DNA of 64,000 bases, taken from AC-32 sp963717475 (GTDB taxonomy: Bacteria > Actinomycetota > Thermoleophilia > Gaiellales > Gaiellaceae). This document shows positions 1 through 9,231 of this stretch, one piece after another; the first letter of the stretch is position 1; every line of letters starts with the position of its first letter. The notes below the pieces were generated by a model, which was not told the origin of the DNA, did no database searches, and saw nothing but the letters and a program-made list of their open reading frames with translations. The stretch lies in the NCBI GenBank assembly GCA_963717475.1, contig OY970337.1, positions 2,046,001-2,110,000 of the forward strand. Reading direction: 5' to 3'. Made by a program: the position numbers and the translations under genes.

Positions 1-1768
1 CCGGGCAGCGCAGGTCGTTCTCGGAATGGAGGATGAGGAGCGGCGTCGTGATGTTCTCCGCGTAGTGCGACGGAGAGAGCTTCAGGTAGACGTCCGGCGC
101 CTCGAACCAGTACGCGCCGACGATCCCCTTGAAGCCCCAGCCGATGTCGCTCGAGCCGCCTTCGAGGACGAAGTTGTTGACCGAGCGCTCCGAGCAGGCG
201 GCGCGGAACCGGTCCGTGTGCGAGACGATCCACGAGGTCATGTAGCCGCCGTACGAGCCTCCGAGCACCCCGAGCCGGTCGGGATCGCAGAAGTCGAACC
301 GCTCGAGCGCCGCATCCACGACGGCCGTCACGTCCTCGTAGTCACGGGTTCCCCAGCCGGGCCCACCCTCGACCGGCCCGTTGATCGCCCGGCCCCACTC
401 CTCCGAGTAGCCCGACGAGCCGCGCGGGTTCGAGTAGAGCACCGCGTAGCCGGCACCTGCGTAGACCTGGAACTCGTCGAAGAACCTGTTGCCGTACTGC
501 GTGAAGGGGCCGCCGTGGATGCTGAGCAGGACGGGGTACCGCTGTCCTTCCTCGAAGCCGGCAGGCCGCATCAGCCACGCCTCGACCTCGGACCCGTCGG
601 CCGAGACCGCCGTGAAGCGCTCCGGCTCCGAGAGCTCGACCGACGACCTGAAGGCCGAGCTCACGTCGCTGAGCTGCTTCTCGCCCGAGAAGACCTCGGG
701 CGGCGAGGTGGGCGTCGTGGCTGTGTGCACCGCCTGGCCGCCGGCCCAGTCGAAGCCGGTGAGCCACACGTCTCCGTCGAGCACCGGCTGAGGCTCGGCC
801 GAGCCGTCGGCAGGAACGCGGTACGGAACGTTGTTGCCTGCGTCCTCGACCACGAACAGGAGCGACTCGCCTGCCCAGATCGGCTCGCGGACCGGTGGGT
901 AGGGCGCGCAGTTGAGGTCGAGCGAGGTGGTCAGCAGGCGGTGGTCCCCGGTGGCCGCATCGACCACGGCGATCTGGCCGTGACGCGGGAAGTCGAACCC
1001 GCCGGGACTGAACCGGCAGGCGATCTGCGAGCCGTCCGGCGACCAGGAGGGCGCCTCGAACCAGTGCTCGCCCTCGGTCAGCTGCTCGGGCTCGCCGCCG
1101 TTGGGGTCGACCAGGTACACGTGGTGGACGCGCTCGATATCCCAGTCCTGCCGGCGGGCCGACGTGAACGCGATCCTGCTTCCGTCCGGCGACCAGGCAG
1201 GGCTTCCGTCTTCGAAATCGCCTTCCGTGAGCTGGCTCGGCGGCTCCGAGCCGTCGGCCGCGACGACGAACAGATGCCGCCGCCGGTCGCCCGTCCAGCC
1301 CTCGCTGTCGAACTTGAACTGCAGGCGCGAGAACCTGCGCGGTCGCCTTCGCTTCTCGTCTTCCTCTTCGTACTCGGGGTCGCGGACGCGCGCCGAGAAG
1401 GCGAGCCGCTGCCCGTCCGGCGACCAGGCGACCTCGCCGACGTCCTCGTCGAGCTCGGTCAGCCGCGACGGCTCGCCGCCTGCAACCGGAATCACGTAGA
1501 GCTGCTTCGCTTTGATCTTCTCGCCGCGGTTGGAGACGAACGCGAGCCGGGTGCCGTCGGGCGACCAGCGCGGCGCCAGATCCTGCTTTGGCCCCGCCGT
1601 CAGCCGCCTCGGTGCTTCCGAGCCGTCGACCGGCACGAGCCAGATCGACGCGGTGTAGTCGTTCTTCTCCTCGTCGAGCCCGAACGCGACGAACGCGACG
1701 GTGTGCCCATCCGGGGAGACGCGCGGGTCGTCGGTCCAGGCGAGGCGGTAGAGATCGTCCGGCTTCAC
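1..1768 (-). CDS. S9 family prolyl oligopeptidase/acylaminoacyl peptidase, C-terminus beyond window edge
   Basis: Serine peptidase of the S9 (prolyl oligopeptidase) family, expected to cleave short peptides. The N-terminal two thirds shows repeated SPDG-type propeller motifs (WSPDG-like, typical of the TolB/DPP-IV gate domain). The catalytic alpha/beta-hydrolase domain follows, with the oxyanion-region HGGP near 500-520 on the DNA and the nucleophile motif GGSYGGYMT near 240-270. The acid-loop motif HSENDLRCP lies at the very edge, so the catalytic Asp is inside the window and the His is outside. About 589 residues are visible; S9C enzymes usually have 640-700. The start is the GTG at 1768, giving an N-terminus VKPDDLYRL; no strong ribosome binding site is seen. 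It is divergent from the formate dehydrogenase genes. Confidence 0.9.
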   Translation of the reverse strand, partial: MKPDDLYRLAWTDDPRVSPDGHTVAFVAFGLDEEKNDYTASIWLVPVDGSEAPRRLTAGPKQDLAPRWSPDGTRLAFVSNRGEKIKAKQLYVIPVAGGEPSRLTELDEDVGEVAWSPDGQRLAFSARVRDPEYEEEDEKRRRPRRFSRLQFKFDSEGWTGDRRRHLFVVAADGSEPPSQLTEGDFEDGSPAWSPDGSRIAFTSARRQDWDIERVHHVYLVDPNGGEPEQLTEGEHWFEAPSWSPDGSQIACRFSPGGFDFPRHGQIAVVDAATGDHRLLTTSLDLNCAPYPPVREPIWAGESLLFVVEDAGNNVPYRVPADGSAEPQPVLDGDVWLTGFDWAGGQAVHTATTPTSPPEVFSGEKQLSDVSSAFRSSVELSEPERFTAVSADGSEVEAWLMRPAGFEEGQRYPVLLSIHGGPFTQYGNRFFDEFQVYAGAGYAVLYSNPRGSSGYSEEWGRAINGPVEGGPGWGTRDYEDVTAVVDAALERFDFCDPDRLGVLGGSYGGYMTSWIVSHTDRFRAACSERSVNNFVLEGGSSDIGWGFKGIVGAYWFEAPDVYLKLSPSHYAENITTPLLILHSENDLRCP

Positions 1769-1832
1769 GCACCCGGGACTAAACCAGAGAGCTCCCGTAG
1801 CAGGCCCGAGCCTCTCCTCTAAGATCGAGCCG

Positions 1833-3398
1833 ATGGACGTCCTCGGGCTGCCCACGTTGCTGGGGGAGCTGCCGCGGGAGCGGACGCGGCTCCTGGACAA
1901 CCTCGGCCGGCTCCGGCGCGAGGTCGGCCCGATCACGCCCTTGCTCTCAGACGCGCTGGCCGACCACATGAACCTTCGGCACGGCGACGTGCACGAGGTC
2001 GTCTCCTTCTACTCGTTCCTGCAGGTGCCCGTCGAGGCAGTCCGCATCTGCACCGGCCCCGTCTGCGATTGCCTCGGGGCGCGTGACCTGCTGGCCCGGG
2101 CGCAGGAGACGGCCGACGCGGATGCACCCGCGCTCGGGGTGCCCTGCCTCGGGCACTGCGACCTCGCGCCGGTGCTGATGCGCGGCGACCAGCTCGAGCC
2201 GCCGGTCTCATACCGAACGAACACCGGCGCTTCGCTCGGCCTCGAGCGCTCGGACGAGACGCTGGCCGACTACGAGCGCCGCGGCGGGCTGGAAGCGCTC
2301 CGCTCGCTTCCGGCTCCAGAGCGCGTGGTCGAGGAGCTCGAGGCCTCCGGCCTCGTCGGCTACGGAGGAGCGGGCTTCCCGACCGGGCGCAAGTGGGAGG
2401 CCGTCCTCCGCGAGCCCGGGCCGAGGTACGTCGTCGTGAACGCAGACGAGGGCGAGCCCGGCACGATCAAGGACCGTTACGTGCTGGAGCGCCGGCCGCA
2501 CCTGCTGCTGGAGGGAACGCTGATCGCGATGACGGTCGCGGACGCGGCGGAGGGTTTCATCTACCTGCGCGAGGAGTACGCGCACTCGCGCGAACGGCTC
2601 GAGCGGGCGATCGCCGAGCTCCGCTCGGCAGGCCTGCTGAATGGACGGTCCCTCGAGCTCGTGGTCGGCGCCGGCGCCTACATCGCCGGCGAGGAGACGG
2701 CCATGCTCGAGTCGATGGAAGGCCGCCGCGCGATGCCGCGCCTTCGGCCACCGTTCCCGAGCGAGGCCGGCTACCTCGGCCGCCCGACGCTGATCGACAA
2801 CGTCGAGACGCTTGCGCACGTGCCGGCGATCCTGCGTTCCGGCGGCGCGTCCTGGTCGCCGGTTCGGCTCTGGTCGGTGACCGGAGCGGTCGCGCGGCCC
2901 GGCTGCTACGAGGCGCCGCTCGACGTCACGGCGCGCACGCTGGTCGACGAGTACGCCGGGGGTGCGACCGCCGAGATCGGCGCGCTCGTGCCCGGCGGCG
3001 CCGCGAGCGGAATCCTGCCGCCGGAGGCGCTCGACGTCCCGCTCACCAAGGAAGCCCTCGGCGAATGGGGCGCGGGCCCCGGCTCCGCCGCCCTGCAGGT
3101 CTTCCCCGCCTCGTATCCCGTGCTGCGGCTCCTCGCGGAGACGCTCCGCTTCTTCGCCGAGGAGTCGTGCCAGAAATGCACCCCCTGCCGGATCGGGACG
3201 CGCGCGCTTCACCACCTCGTCCAGGAGCTGGACGAAGGCAAGGTCGTGATGACCCGGGAACGGACGGAGGAGTGGCTCGAGGCGATGGCGCGGACCTCGA
3301 TCTGCGGACTCGGACAGGGAGTGCCGCTGCCGGTGCGATCGGCGTTTCGCTGGTGGCCGGAGCTGTTCACGCCGCTCGGGGAGGCGGTCGGAGCGTGA
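1833..3398 (+). CDS. NADH-binding diaphorase subunit of formate dehydrogenase (NuoE-NuoF fusion)
   Basis: 521-residue fusion of a NuoE-like thioredoxin-fold [2Fe-2S] domain (about residues 1-135) and a NuoF-like FMN/NAD/[4Fe-4S] domain (about 165-520). The [2Fe-2S] cysteines are in CTGPVC and PCLGHC. The NuoF part has the FMN glycine loop GYGGAGFPTGRKW, NADEGEPG, GAGAYIAGEETA and the cluster motif SCQKCTPCRIG with a distal SICGLGQ cysteine. Such subunits pass electrons from the catalytic subunit to NAD+. It overlaps the next gene as GTGA at 3395-3398, so the two are translationally coupled. Together they resemble soluble NAD-dependent formate dehydrogenases (FdsB/FdhB type). A complex I subunit is an alternative, but no other nuo gene is present. 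Confidence 0.93.
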   Translation: MDVLGLPTLLGELPRERTRLLDNLGRLRREVGPITPLLSDALADHMNLRHGDVHEVVSFYSFLQVPVEAVRICTGPVCDCLGARDLLARAQETADADAPALGVPCLGHCDLAPVLMRGDQLEPPVSYRTNTGASLGLERSDETLADYERRGGLEALRSLPAPERVVEELEASGLVGYGGAGFPTGRKWEAVLREPGPRYVVVNADEGEPGTIKDRYVLERRPHLLLEGTLIAMTVADAAEGFIYLREEYAHSRERLERAIAELRSAGLLNGRSLELVVGAGAYIAGEETAMLESMEGRRAMPRLRPPFPSEAGYLGRPTLIDNVETLAHVPAILRSGGASWSPVRLWSVTGAVARPGCYEAPLDVTARTLVDEYAGGATAEIGALVPGGAASGILPPEALDVPLTKEALGEWGAGPGSAALQVFPASYPVLRLLAETLRFFAEESCQKCTPCRIGTRALHHLVQELDEGKVVMTRERTEEWLEAMARTSICGLGQGVPLPVRSAFRWWPELFTPLGEAVGA

Positions 3399-6107
3399 GC
3401 GAGCTGGTCCGGTTCGTGCTCGACGGCCGCGAGGTCGACGCGCGCGAGGGAGAGCTGCTCGTGCACGCGGCAGCCCGGAACGGCGTCTTCATCCCGACGC
3501 TCTGCCACGACGACAAGCTCGACCCGTACGGCGGCTGCCGGGTCTGCGTGGTCGACGTCGAGGGCTCGCCTCGGCCTCTTCCGGCCTGTGCGACCCCCGT
3601 GACCCGCGGGATGACGGTCTCGACGAACTCGTCCGTGCCGCAGCTGCGGAGGACGCTCCTCGAGATGTTGCTGGCGGAGCACCTGAACGAGAGCCCGGGC
3701 GGCCGCCCGAACGAACTCGCCGAGCTCGCAGCAGAGCTCGGCGCCGAGGCGCCGCTCGTCCTCCCCGATGCGAAACGGAAGCCGTATGAGGACCGGAACC
3801 AGCTGATGGGCTACGACCCCGACGCCTGCATCCTGTGCGCTCGGTGCGTCCGTTACACGCAGGAGGTGATGCAGTGCTCGGCGCTGTCGCTCGAGGGCCG
3901 CGGGCCCGAGGCGCGCATCGTGCCGACCTGGGACCGCTCCTGGCTCGACACCGAGTGCGAGCTCTGCGGGGGCTGCCTCTCCGTCTGCCCGACCGGCTCG
4001 ATCTACGAGAAGTTCCTCGAGGGCGCCCCGGCCGGTCATGAGCAGAGGCTGCGTAAGACGAAGACCACCTGCACGTTCTGCGGCGTCGGCTGCCAGATCG
4101 ACCTCAACGTCGACCCGGAGACGAACCGCATCGTCAAGGTCACGTCCGACCCGAGCTACGTCTCGAACGACGGCGACCTCTGCGTCAAGGGACGCTTCGC
4201 CTTCAACTTCGTCCACCACCCCGACCGCCTCACCGAGCCGCTCGTGCGCGGCGAGGACGGCGAGCTCCACGAGACCACCTGGGAGCACGCGCTCGAGGTC
4301 GCGGCCAAGGGCCTGAAGGAGGTGAAGGAGCGGCACGGCCCGCAGACCGTCGGCGTCCTCGCCTCGGCGCGGCTGACGATGGAGGAGAACTTCCTCATCC
4401 AGAAGCTCGCGCGCACCGCCCTCGGCACCCACTCGGTTCACTCCTGCGAGGCAACTTGACACGCTCCGACCCTTTACGGCCTGGTCAGGTCGTTCGGCAG
4501 AGGAGCAAGCACCAACTCGATCCCGGAGATCGAGAACGCCCGCTTCCTGCTCGTGATCGGGTCGAACACGACCGAGGCCCACCCGGTGCTGGCGATCCGG
4601 ATGAAGCGTGCGGTCCGCAAGGGCGCGACCCTCGTCGTCGCCGATCCGCGGCGGATCTGGCTGACGAAGCTCGCGAAGCGGCACCTGCAGCTCCGCCCCG
4701 GGACGGACGTCTGGCTGCTGAATGCGCTGATGCACGTGATCCTCGCCGAGGGCCTCCAGGACGAGAGCTACATCCGCGAGCACACCGAGGGGTTCGAAGC
4801 GGTCGCCGAGGTCGTCTCCCGGTACACGCCCGAAGAGGCGGAGAGGGTGACCGGCGTGCCTGCGGAGGCGATCCGGGCGACCGCCCGCGAATACGCACGC
4901 GAGCGGCACGCGGCGATCTTCTACACGCTTGGGATCACCGAGCACTCGACGGCGATCGACAACATCTGGTCGCTCGCGAACCTCGTGCTGATGACCGGCC
5001 ACCTCGGTTACGAGTCGACCGGCCTCAACGCGCTGCGCGGCCAGAACAACGTCCAGGGCCTCAACGACGCCGGGGCAAACCCGGCCTACTTCCCCGGCTA
5101 CCAGGCGATCGACGACCCCGAGACGACGCGGAAGTTCTCGGAGGCCTGGGACGTCGAGCTCCCGGAGACGCCGGGCTACCGGCTCGACCAGATGATCTCC
5201 GGCCTGCACGACGGGCGCATCCGGGCGATGTACTTGATCGGAGAGAACCCGGCGCAGACCGAGCCGAACGCCCACCACGTCGAGGAGGGCCTCGCGGAGC
5301 TGGACTTCCTGGTCGTGCAGGACATCTTCCTGAACGAGTCGGCGCAGGCCTACGCGGACGTCGTCCTGCCGGCCTCGTGCTTCGCCGAGAAGGACGGCAC
5401 GTTCACGAATACGGAGCGCCGCGTCAACCGCGTGCGGAAGGCGGTGCCCGCTCCCGGGCAGGCGCGCGAGGACTGGCGCATCGTGGACGCTCTGGCCCGC
5501 GCGCTCGGGGCCGAGTGGCCCGAGTACCGGACGGCCGAAGACATCTGGAACGAGTTCGCCGACCTGGCGCCGAACTGGTCCGGGATCCGCTACGACCGGC
5601 TCGAGGAGACGGGCCTCCAGTGGCCGTGCCCCGACCGGGACCATCCCGGGCTCGGCGTACCTTCACGCCCCGCACCCGGCGCGGCCGAACGGAAAGGGCA
5701 AGTTCTTCCCCGTCGAGTACCAGCCGCCGCTCGAGCTGCCGGACGCCGAGTACCCGCTCGTCCTGTCGACCGGCAGGACGCTCTACCACTACAACTCGGC
5801 AGGAATGACCATGCGCGAGGACGGGGTGCTCGACAAGCAGGAGGAGCCGTTCTTCGAGATCTCGCCCGAGGACGCGGCGGCGGCGGGCCTGCGCGACGGC
5901 GACCTGGCCCGCCTGGTTTCGCGACGGGGGTCGCTCGAGGCGCGGGCGGCCGTCGGCGACCGCGTGTACCCCGGCCTCGTCTGGATGGCCCTCCACTTCG
6001 CCCAGGCGAAGGTCAACTGGCTCACCAACGATGTGGGCGACTCGCTGATCGGGATCCCCGAGTACAAGGTCTGCGCCGTCCGCGTCGAGCCCGTTGCAGC
6101 TGAATGA
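3395..6107 (+). CDS. fdhA: Formate dehydrogenase catalytic subunit, selenocysteine-containing, with one downstream frameshift
   Basis: Molybdopterin formate dehydrogenase. The N-terminus is NuoG-like: plant-type [2Fe-2S] (LCHDDKL..YGGCRVC, about residues 30-50), then ferredoxin motifs CILCARC and CELCGGCLSVCP. The catalytic domain opens with the [4Fe-4S] motif CTFCGVGC (about 225). The active-site segment reads CEAT-TGA-HAPTLYGL: the TGA at 4457-4459 (codon 355) sits exactly where this family has Sec or Cys, and the family sequence (SNTTEAHPV, GLNALRGQNNVQG) continues in the same frame. I annotate read-through as selenocysteine. Near 5645-5658 the frame moves by +1; the C-terminal MGD-cap domain resumes as YLHAPHPARPNGKG and runs to TGA 6105-6107. 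One extra base in CCCGGGCTCGG would explain it. The GTG start overlaps the upstream stop, and the stop overlaps birA as ATGA. Confidence 0.9.
4457..4506 (+). promoter_or_regulatory. Selenocysteine UGA codon with candidate bacterial SECIS hairpin
   Basis: Directly after the in-frame TGA, GCTCC (4463-4467) can pair with GGAGC (4502-4506). An apical mini-hairpin CCT-GGTC-AGG spans 4480-4489, so a GGUC tetraloop begins about 24 nt past the TGA; an alternative stem is CGACC/GGTCG. Bacterial SECIS elements lie just downstream of UGA and carry guanines in the apical loop, and the E. coli fdhF element also has GGUC there. The fold was drawn by eye, not computed. Confidence 0.7.
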
Positions 6108-6850
6108 CTGACTCGCTCGAGCCGGGGGCCGTCGAGCCGCTGCTGACCGGGCGCTTCGGACGGCCCTACCTCTACCAGGAGGCCTGCGAGTCGACGCAGG
6201 GCCTGCTCGAGCCCTCTCACCCCGAGGGCGCGGCTGCCGCATGCGAGGAGCAGACCGCCGGGCGCGGCCGCCTCGGCCGGAACTGGACGGCGCCGCGCGG
6301 AACGGCGGTCCTCTGCTCGGTCCTGCTGCACCCGCCCTCCGGCCGGAGGCTCCAGGAGCTCTCGCTCGTCGCGGGCGTCGCGGTCGCGAACACGGTCGAG
6401 GTGGCCCTCGACCTCGCCGTCCAGATCAAGTGGCCGAACGACGTGCTCGTCGACCGGCGTAAAGTCGCTGGGGTGCTCGCGGAGGCTCGCGACGGCTCGG
6501 TCACGATCGGAATCGGGCTGAACGTGAACCAGAGCCGCGAGGAGCTGCCGCGGACCGAGTCGCCGGAGGCAGCGTCGCTGCTGACCGTCGACGGGGTGCG
6601 CCGCGAGCGGTTACCCCTCCTCGTGCGGCTGCTGCTGGAGCTCGAGGGCGCGTACGACCGCTGGCTCGGCGGCGACCTCGACGCGCTGTACGTCGAGCTC
6701 GCGCCTCGTGACTTCCTGCGCGGCCGCCCGGTCATAGTCGACGGAGCGCCCGCGGTTGCCGCAGGCATCGACCGCTCCGGCAGGCTCCTGCTGGACGTCG
6801 CCGGCGAGCGCCGGTCGATCGAGAGCGGCGAGGTGACCTACGAGCGCTGA
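6104..6850 (+). CDS. birA: Biotin--[acetyl-CoA carboxylase] ligase, monofunctional
   Basis: 248-residue BirA-type ligase that activates biotin with ATP and attaches it to carboxyl carrier lysines. It has the biotin/AMP loop EQTAGRGRLGRNW (about residues 48-60), the KWPNDVLVD motif (about 108) and a small C-terminal SH3-like part (RPVIVDGAP). It lacks the N-terminal winged-helix domain of E. coli BirA, so it should be an enzyme only, without repressor function. The start ATG overlaps the fdhA stop (ATGA), making it the last gene of the formate dehydrogenase operon. No functional link to formate oxidation is obvious. Confidence 0.93.
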   Translation: MTDSLEPGAVEPLLTGRFGRPYLYQEACESTQGLLEPSHPEGAAAACEEQTAGRGRLGRNWTAPRGTAVLCSVLLHPPSGRRLQELSLVAGVAVANTVEVALDLAVQIKWPNDVLVDRRKVAGVLAEARDGSVTIGIGLNVNQSREELPRTESPEAASLLTVDGVRRERLPLLVRLLLELEGAYDRWLGGDLDALYVELAPRDFLRGRPVIVDGAPAVAAGIDRSGRLLLDVAGERRSIESGEVTYER

Positions 6851-6880
6851 GCGCGGTGTGACGGCCGAGCTCCAATCTGG

Positions 6881-8242
6881 TCAGGCCCTCGCTTCCGCCG
6901 CCTCCGCGTCCTCCTCGGCACGCTTGCGCCGACGCTCGACCCGCTCCCCCGCCTGCAGCTCGCGGCAGACCCGGAACGCGATCAGCCCGGAGACCGGCGG
7001 CGCGACGAACGCGAGCACCCGGTAGGCCCAGATCTGCGGGATGTACGGCACGTTGAAGAGCACGTACGCCCGGTCGGAGCTGCCCGCGACGAAGATGAGG
7101 AAGACCCAGGTCAGGAGCGCCCAGCCGACCGCGGTCCGGAGCGGCACCTCGCGCGGGCGGTCGAGCAGGTTGTGGTACGCGTAGTCGCCGGTCAGCTTCC
7201 GCTCGAACCAGGGCCAGAGGTAGAGGAAGCCAAAGACGACCAGCGGGAAGGCTGCGCCGCCCCAGAACGGATTCGGCACGACCGTGTAGCCGGCGATCAC
7301 GAGGTCGAATCCGGGCACGAGCCGCAGTCCGCCGATCAACCAGCCGAGGTACCAGTCCGGCTGCGCGCCGTTGGTCGAGAGGTACGTGTGGTACGGCCCC
7401 CAGAGCCAGACCGGGTTGATCTGCACGAGCCCGCCTAGCAGGAACAAGACGCCGGCCACCGCGAACAAGAGCCCGAGCGAGCGCGGCGCCTGCCCCGGGA
7501 AGGCCGGGACGCCGACGATCTTCCGCTCGCTTTGCCGCGGCCCGCTGCGGAACTGCGTGTGGTGCTTCATCGCCACGAGCGCGAGATGCACCGTCAGCAG
7601 CACGGCGATCAGCGCCGGTAGCAGGAACACGTGCGCGATGTACATCCGCGAGAAGAAGTCGTGCTTGCCCGGGAAGGGCCCGTCCCAGATCAGCGAGGAC
7701 ACATTCGCGCCGACGAACGGGATCGACATCGACACGCCGTACGCGATCGCGAGCCCCATCCCCGAGAGCAGGTCGTCGACGATCGAGTAGCCGAGGAACC
7801 CTTCGAGCAGCGAGACCATCAGGATCGTCAGCCCGATCCAGTACGTCAGCTCGCGCGGCTTGCGGTACGCGCCCGTGAAGAAGATCCGCAGCAGGTGCAG
7901 GACGATCGCCGCGATGAAGATGTCGGCCGCCCAGTGGTGCGTCTGGCGGATCAGGAGGCCCGCCTTCACGGTCGTCGAGATGTCCAGCACCGAGCGGTAG
8001 GCCTGGGTCATCTCCTCCCCCTGAAGCGGCGCGTACGGCCCGTGGTAGACGACCTTCGCGGTGCTGTTCTCGTAGAAGAGCGTCAGGTAGACGCCCGTCG
8101 CGACGAGCACGATGAACGAGTAGAGCGCGACCTCGCCGAGCAGGAACGACCAGTGGTCCGGGAAGAGGTAGCGCAGGGTCTTGCGCAGGAAGGGCGCGCT
8201 GCCGCTGCGCCGGTCGACGAAGCGGACGATCCCGCGGATCAC
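6881..8242 (-). CDS. qcrB: Cytochrome bc1 complex cytochrome b subunit
   Basis: 453-residue multi-helix cytochrome b carrying both the b6-like and subunit-IV-like halves. Heme-ligand histidine regions are visible: RQTHHWAADIF with IVLHLLR, then AHVFLLPALIAVLLTVHLAL. Quinol oxidation at this subunit feeds the Rieske protein. The start is GTG 8242, which overlaps the qcrA stop as GTGA and is preceded by a GAGAGGAAG ribosome binding site; the longer open frame upstream is antisense noise. It is the last gene of the cta-qcr operon. The C-terminus is a charged Arg/Glu-rich tail. Confidence 0.95.
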   Translation of the reverse strand: MIRGIVRFVDRRSGSAPFLRKTLRYLFPDHWSFLLGEVALYSFIVLVATGVYLTLFYENSTAKVVYHGPYAPLQGEEMTQAYRSVLDISTTVKAGLLIRQTHHWAADIFIAAIVLHLLRIFFTGAYRKPRELTYWIGLTILMVSLLEGFLGYSIVDDLLSGMGLAIAYGVSMSIPFVGANVSSLIWDGPFPGKHDFFSRMYIAHVFLLPALIAVLLTVHLALVAMKHHTQFRSGPRQSERKIVGVPAFPGQAPRSLGLLFAVAGVLFLLGGLVQINPVWLWGPYHTYLSTNGAQPDWYLGWLIGGLRLVPGFDLVIAGYTVVPNPFWGGAAFPLVVFGFLYLWPWFERKLTGDYAYHNLLDRPREVPLRTAVGWALLTWVFLIFVAGSSDRAYVLFNVPYIPQIWAYRVLAFVAPPVSGLIAFRVCRELQAGERVERRRKRAEEDAEAAEARA

Positions 8243-9231
8243 GTTCTCGGCTTCCTCTCGCGCACGCCCCACCACGAGGGGCCGACGGGCTGGTCGAAGT
8301 TCCCGGCGGCGCGGAGCTCGCCGTTCGGGGCGACCAGCAGCGGCAGCATCGGCAGCTTGCGCCCGGCGGGCCCGAAGGTGACGGTGCCGCCGTCCGCCGG
8401 GTTGAACGTCGAGTAGTGGCACGGGCAGACGAGCGCGGGCGTCGGCTCGTCGGGCTGGAAGAGCGGAGCGCGGTAGAGCGAGATCGCGCAACCGGCGTGC
8501 GTGCAGATCTTCGAGTAGGCGACGATCCCCTCGGCCGGGTAGTGCGCGAGCTCCCGCGGCAGCTCCAGCGAGCTCTTCGGCAGCCGGACGAGCACGAGCG
8601 AGGACGGCAGCGCTTCCTTGTCCGAGCCCTCGGCGAAGGCGGTGTAGAAGTTGTCCTCCTCGATGTCCGACGCCTTGTACGGCTTGCCGTGCTCGTCGAC
8701 GAGACGGGTGCCGCGCCGCCAGGGAGTCGTGTAGAAGCGAACGAGGTCGACGGCCGGCCCGAGGGAGGCAATCGGTGTCAGGACCGCCGCGGTGAGCGCG
8801 CCGCCCGCCGTCAGCAGCGCGAGCTTGAGCAGCCGGCGCCGCGTGAGGCCGCTCTCCTCGACCACCTGCACGATCAGCTCCTGCTCCTCCGGGTGCTCCT
8901 GGACGGGGTAGTCGTCCTCGAGCTCCTCGGTGACGATCAAGCGGTGCGCGGTGACGATCAGCGCGGCCGCGATGAACAGCAAGGAAAGGCCGAGCGAGAG
9001 CCCGAGCAGCTGCGTGTGCGCGGGGAGCCGGTCGAGCACGTAGACGACGACGAACGCGATCGCGCAGGCCGCACCGGCGAGCAGCAGGAGGGCGGCGGTC
9101 AGCTCCCAGCCCGGGTTGTCCGGCGCCGGCGGCACCACACGCTCGCGCTCGCCGGGCCCCAGCGGTCTCGGCTTTCGCCGCCCCAGCAAGAGCACGACCC
9201 CGGAGATCAGCGCGTCCCTGGCCCTACCCAC
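8239..9231 (-). CDS. qcrA: Rieske iron-sulfur subunit of the cytochrome bc1 complex
   Basis: 330-residue actinobacterial-type Rieske protein. Three hydrophobic helices lie at about residues 45-65, 75-97 and 132-150; the third follows a twin-arginine-like TRRRLLKL. The C-terminal Rieske fold carries CTHAGC and CPCHYS, the four ligands of the [2Fe-2S] cluster. It moves electrons from quinol to the diheme QcrC. Start GTG 9231 overlaps the qcrC stop by 8 nt, and its own stop overlaps qcrB. Three-helix Rieske subunits are characteristic of actinobacterial bc-aa3 supercomplexes. Confidence 0.95.
   Translation of the reverse strand: MGRARDALISGVVLLLGRRKPRPLGPGERERVVPPAPDNPGWELTAALLLLAGAACAIAFVVVYVLDRLPAHTQLLGLSLGLSLLFIAAALIVTAHRLIVTEELEDDYPVQEHPEEQELIVQVVEESGLTRRRLLKLALLTAGGALTAAVLTPIASLGPAVDLVRFYTTPWRRGTRLVDEHGKPYKASDIEEDNFYTAFAEGSDKEALPSSLVLVRLPKSSLELPRELAHYPAEGIVAYSKICTHAGCAISLYRAPLFQPDEPTPALVCPCHYSTFNPADGGTVTFGPAGRKLPMLPLLVAPNGELRAAGNFDQPVGPSWWGVRERKPRT

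Noticed and set aside
26..1822. Long plus-strand open frame opposite the S9 peptidase, and similar long frames opposite other genes (e.g. 3209-5644 minus, 11032-12936 plus)
   Set aside because: Arg/Pro/Ala-rich translations with no motifs, lying antisense to genes with intact family signatures; expected by chance at about 70% GC.
4456..4562. Reading the formate dehydrogenase as two separate genes split at TGA 4457
   Set aside because: Family sequence is continuous in the same frame across the TGA at the known Sec position, and a hairpin follows.
5640..5665. Programmed ribosomal frameshift in fdhA
   Set aside because: No slippery heptamer or clear downstream pseudoknot; identical +1 lesions occur in unrelated genes here, favouring sequence error.
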